Positions 13,175 through 13,216 of a DNA stretch of 13,216 bases are shown here, one piece after another. The stretch is from RGIG1828 sp045536915 (GTDB lineage Bacteria; Bacillota; Clostridia; UMGS1810), in NCBI GenBank assembly GCA_045536915.1, contig JAZSOL010000040.1, positions 1 through 13,216 on the forward strand. The letters run 5' to 3'. The notes beneath the pieces were generated by a model that saw only the letters and a program-made list of their open reading frames with translations, ran no database searches and was not told where the DNA came from. The translations under genes were made by a program, and so were the position numbers. Numbering within the stretch: the first letter of the stretch is position 1; the number at the start of each line of letters is the position of its first letter.

Positions 13175-13216
13175 TTATTTATGCGGATTTTTTTATCACA
13201 GCTGATAAGCTTTTGA
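13175..13216. other. Right edge of the window
   Basis: No gene is visible. The near-palindrome TTATCACAGCTGATAA (13193-13208) closely resembles TTATCACTTTTGATAA at 12979-12994 and may be a repeated operator-like site belonging to a gene beyond the window. Confidence 0.3.

Noticed and set aside
1..13216. tRNA, rRNA or CRISPR array
   Set aside because: No cloverleaf with a T-loop, no rRNA-like segment and no regularly spaced repeat array was seen on either strand.

Overview
The window looks like chromosomal DNA from a low-to-moderate GC, Gram-positive anaerobe of the Clostridia, of the gut Oscillospirales/Ruminococcaceae or Lachnospiraceae kind. The reasons are strong AGGAGG-type ribosome binding sites, tightly packed operons, a MobV/TnpV mobile-element pair of the sort common in gut Clostridia, and an AgrC/LytTR-type two-component system. 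The species cannot be named from the sequence alone.

Layout. (1) 1-2051, + strand: a fragment of a mobilizable element. A hairpin-rich, oriT-like leader is followed by a MobV relaxase and an overlapping tnpV, and then an AT-rich gap that ends in a perfect 18-bp bidirectional terminator (2003-2051). (2) 2106-10621, - strand: a compact eight-gene operon, read right to left. The order is a small Cys-rich protein, a STAS anti-anti-sigma-like protein, a membrane SpoIIE/RsbU-type PP2C phosphatase with a Cache-like sensor, an RsbW-like kinase, a membrane-anchored protein of unknown function, a substrate-binding/permease fusion, an ABC ATPase with a C-terminal extension, and a DAACS-family carrier with an N-terminal extension. 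(3) 10750-12753, - strand: an AgrC-like GHKL sensor kinase and its LytTR response regulator, closed by a terminator at about 10656-10695. (4) 12754-13216: a promoter region for the two-component operon and a divergent + strand promoter/terminator pair that could delimit a small RNA of about 220 nt.

The main finding is the central operon. It holds a complete partner-switching set (STAS antagonist, kinase, sensor phosphatase), but no sigma factor is visible. Instead, both transport ATPase and carrier have an extra domain that I read as a degenerate RsbW-like module. Each keeps the fold-level landmarks (the E of the N-box and a G-x-S-F-D-P loop) but has lost the ATP/Mg residues (N-box Asn, G1-box Asp, G2 glycines) that the stand-alone kinase at 7805-8212 retains. 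My inference is that the STAS protein, switched by phosphorylation and dephosphorylation, docks on these pseudo-kinase domains and gates nutrient uptake after translation. The phosphatase's extracellular Cache-like domain would set the state.

Two more oddities support an unusual transport system. The 754-residue binding-protein/permease has a half-full-half arrangement of SBP_bac_3 lobes: a C-lobe first and an N-lobe last, which together could make a circularly permuted second binding domain. The DAACS carrier has replaced many residues that bind sodium and acidic substrates in characterised relatives. An 11-bp motif shared by the two-component promoter region and the region upstream of the transporter operon hints that the LytTR regulator may control both.
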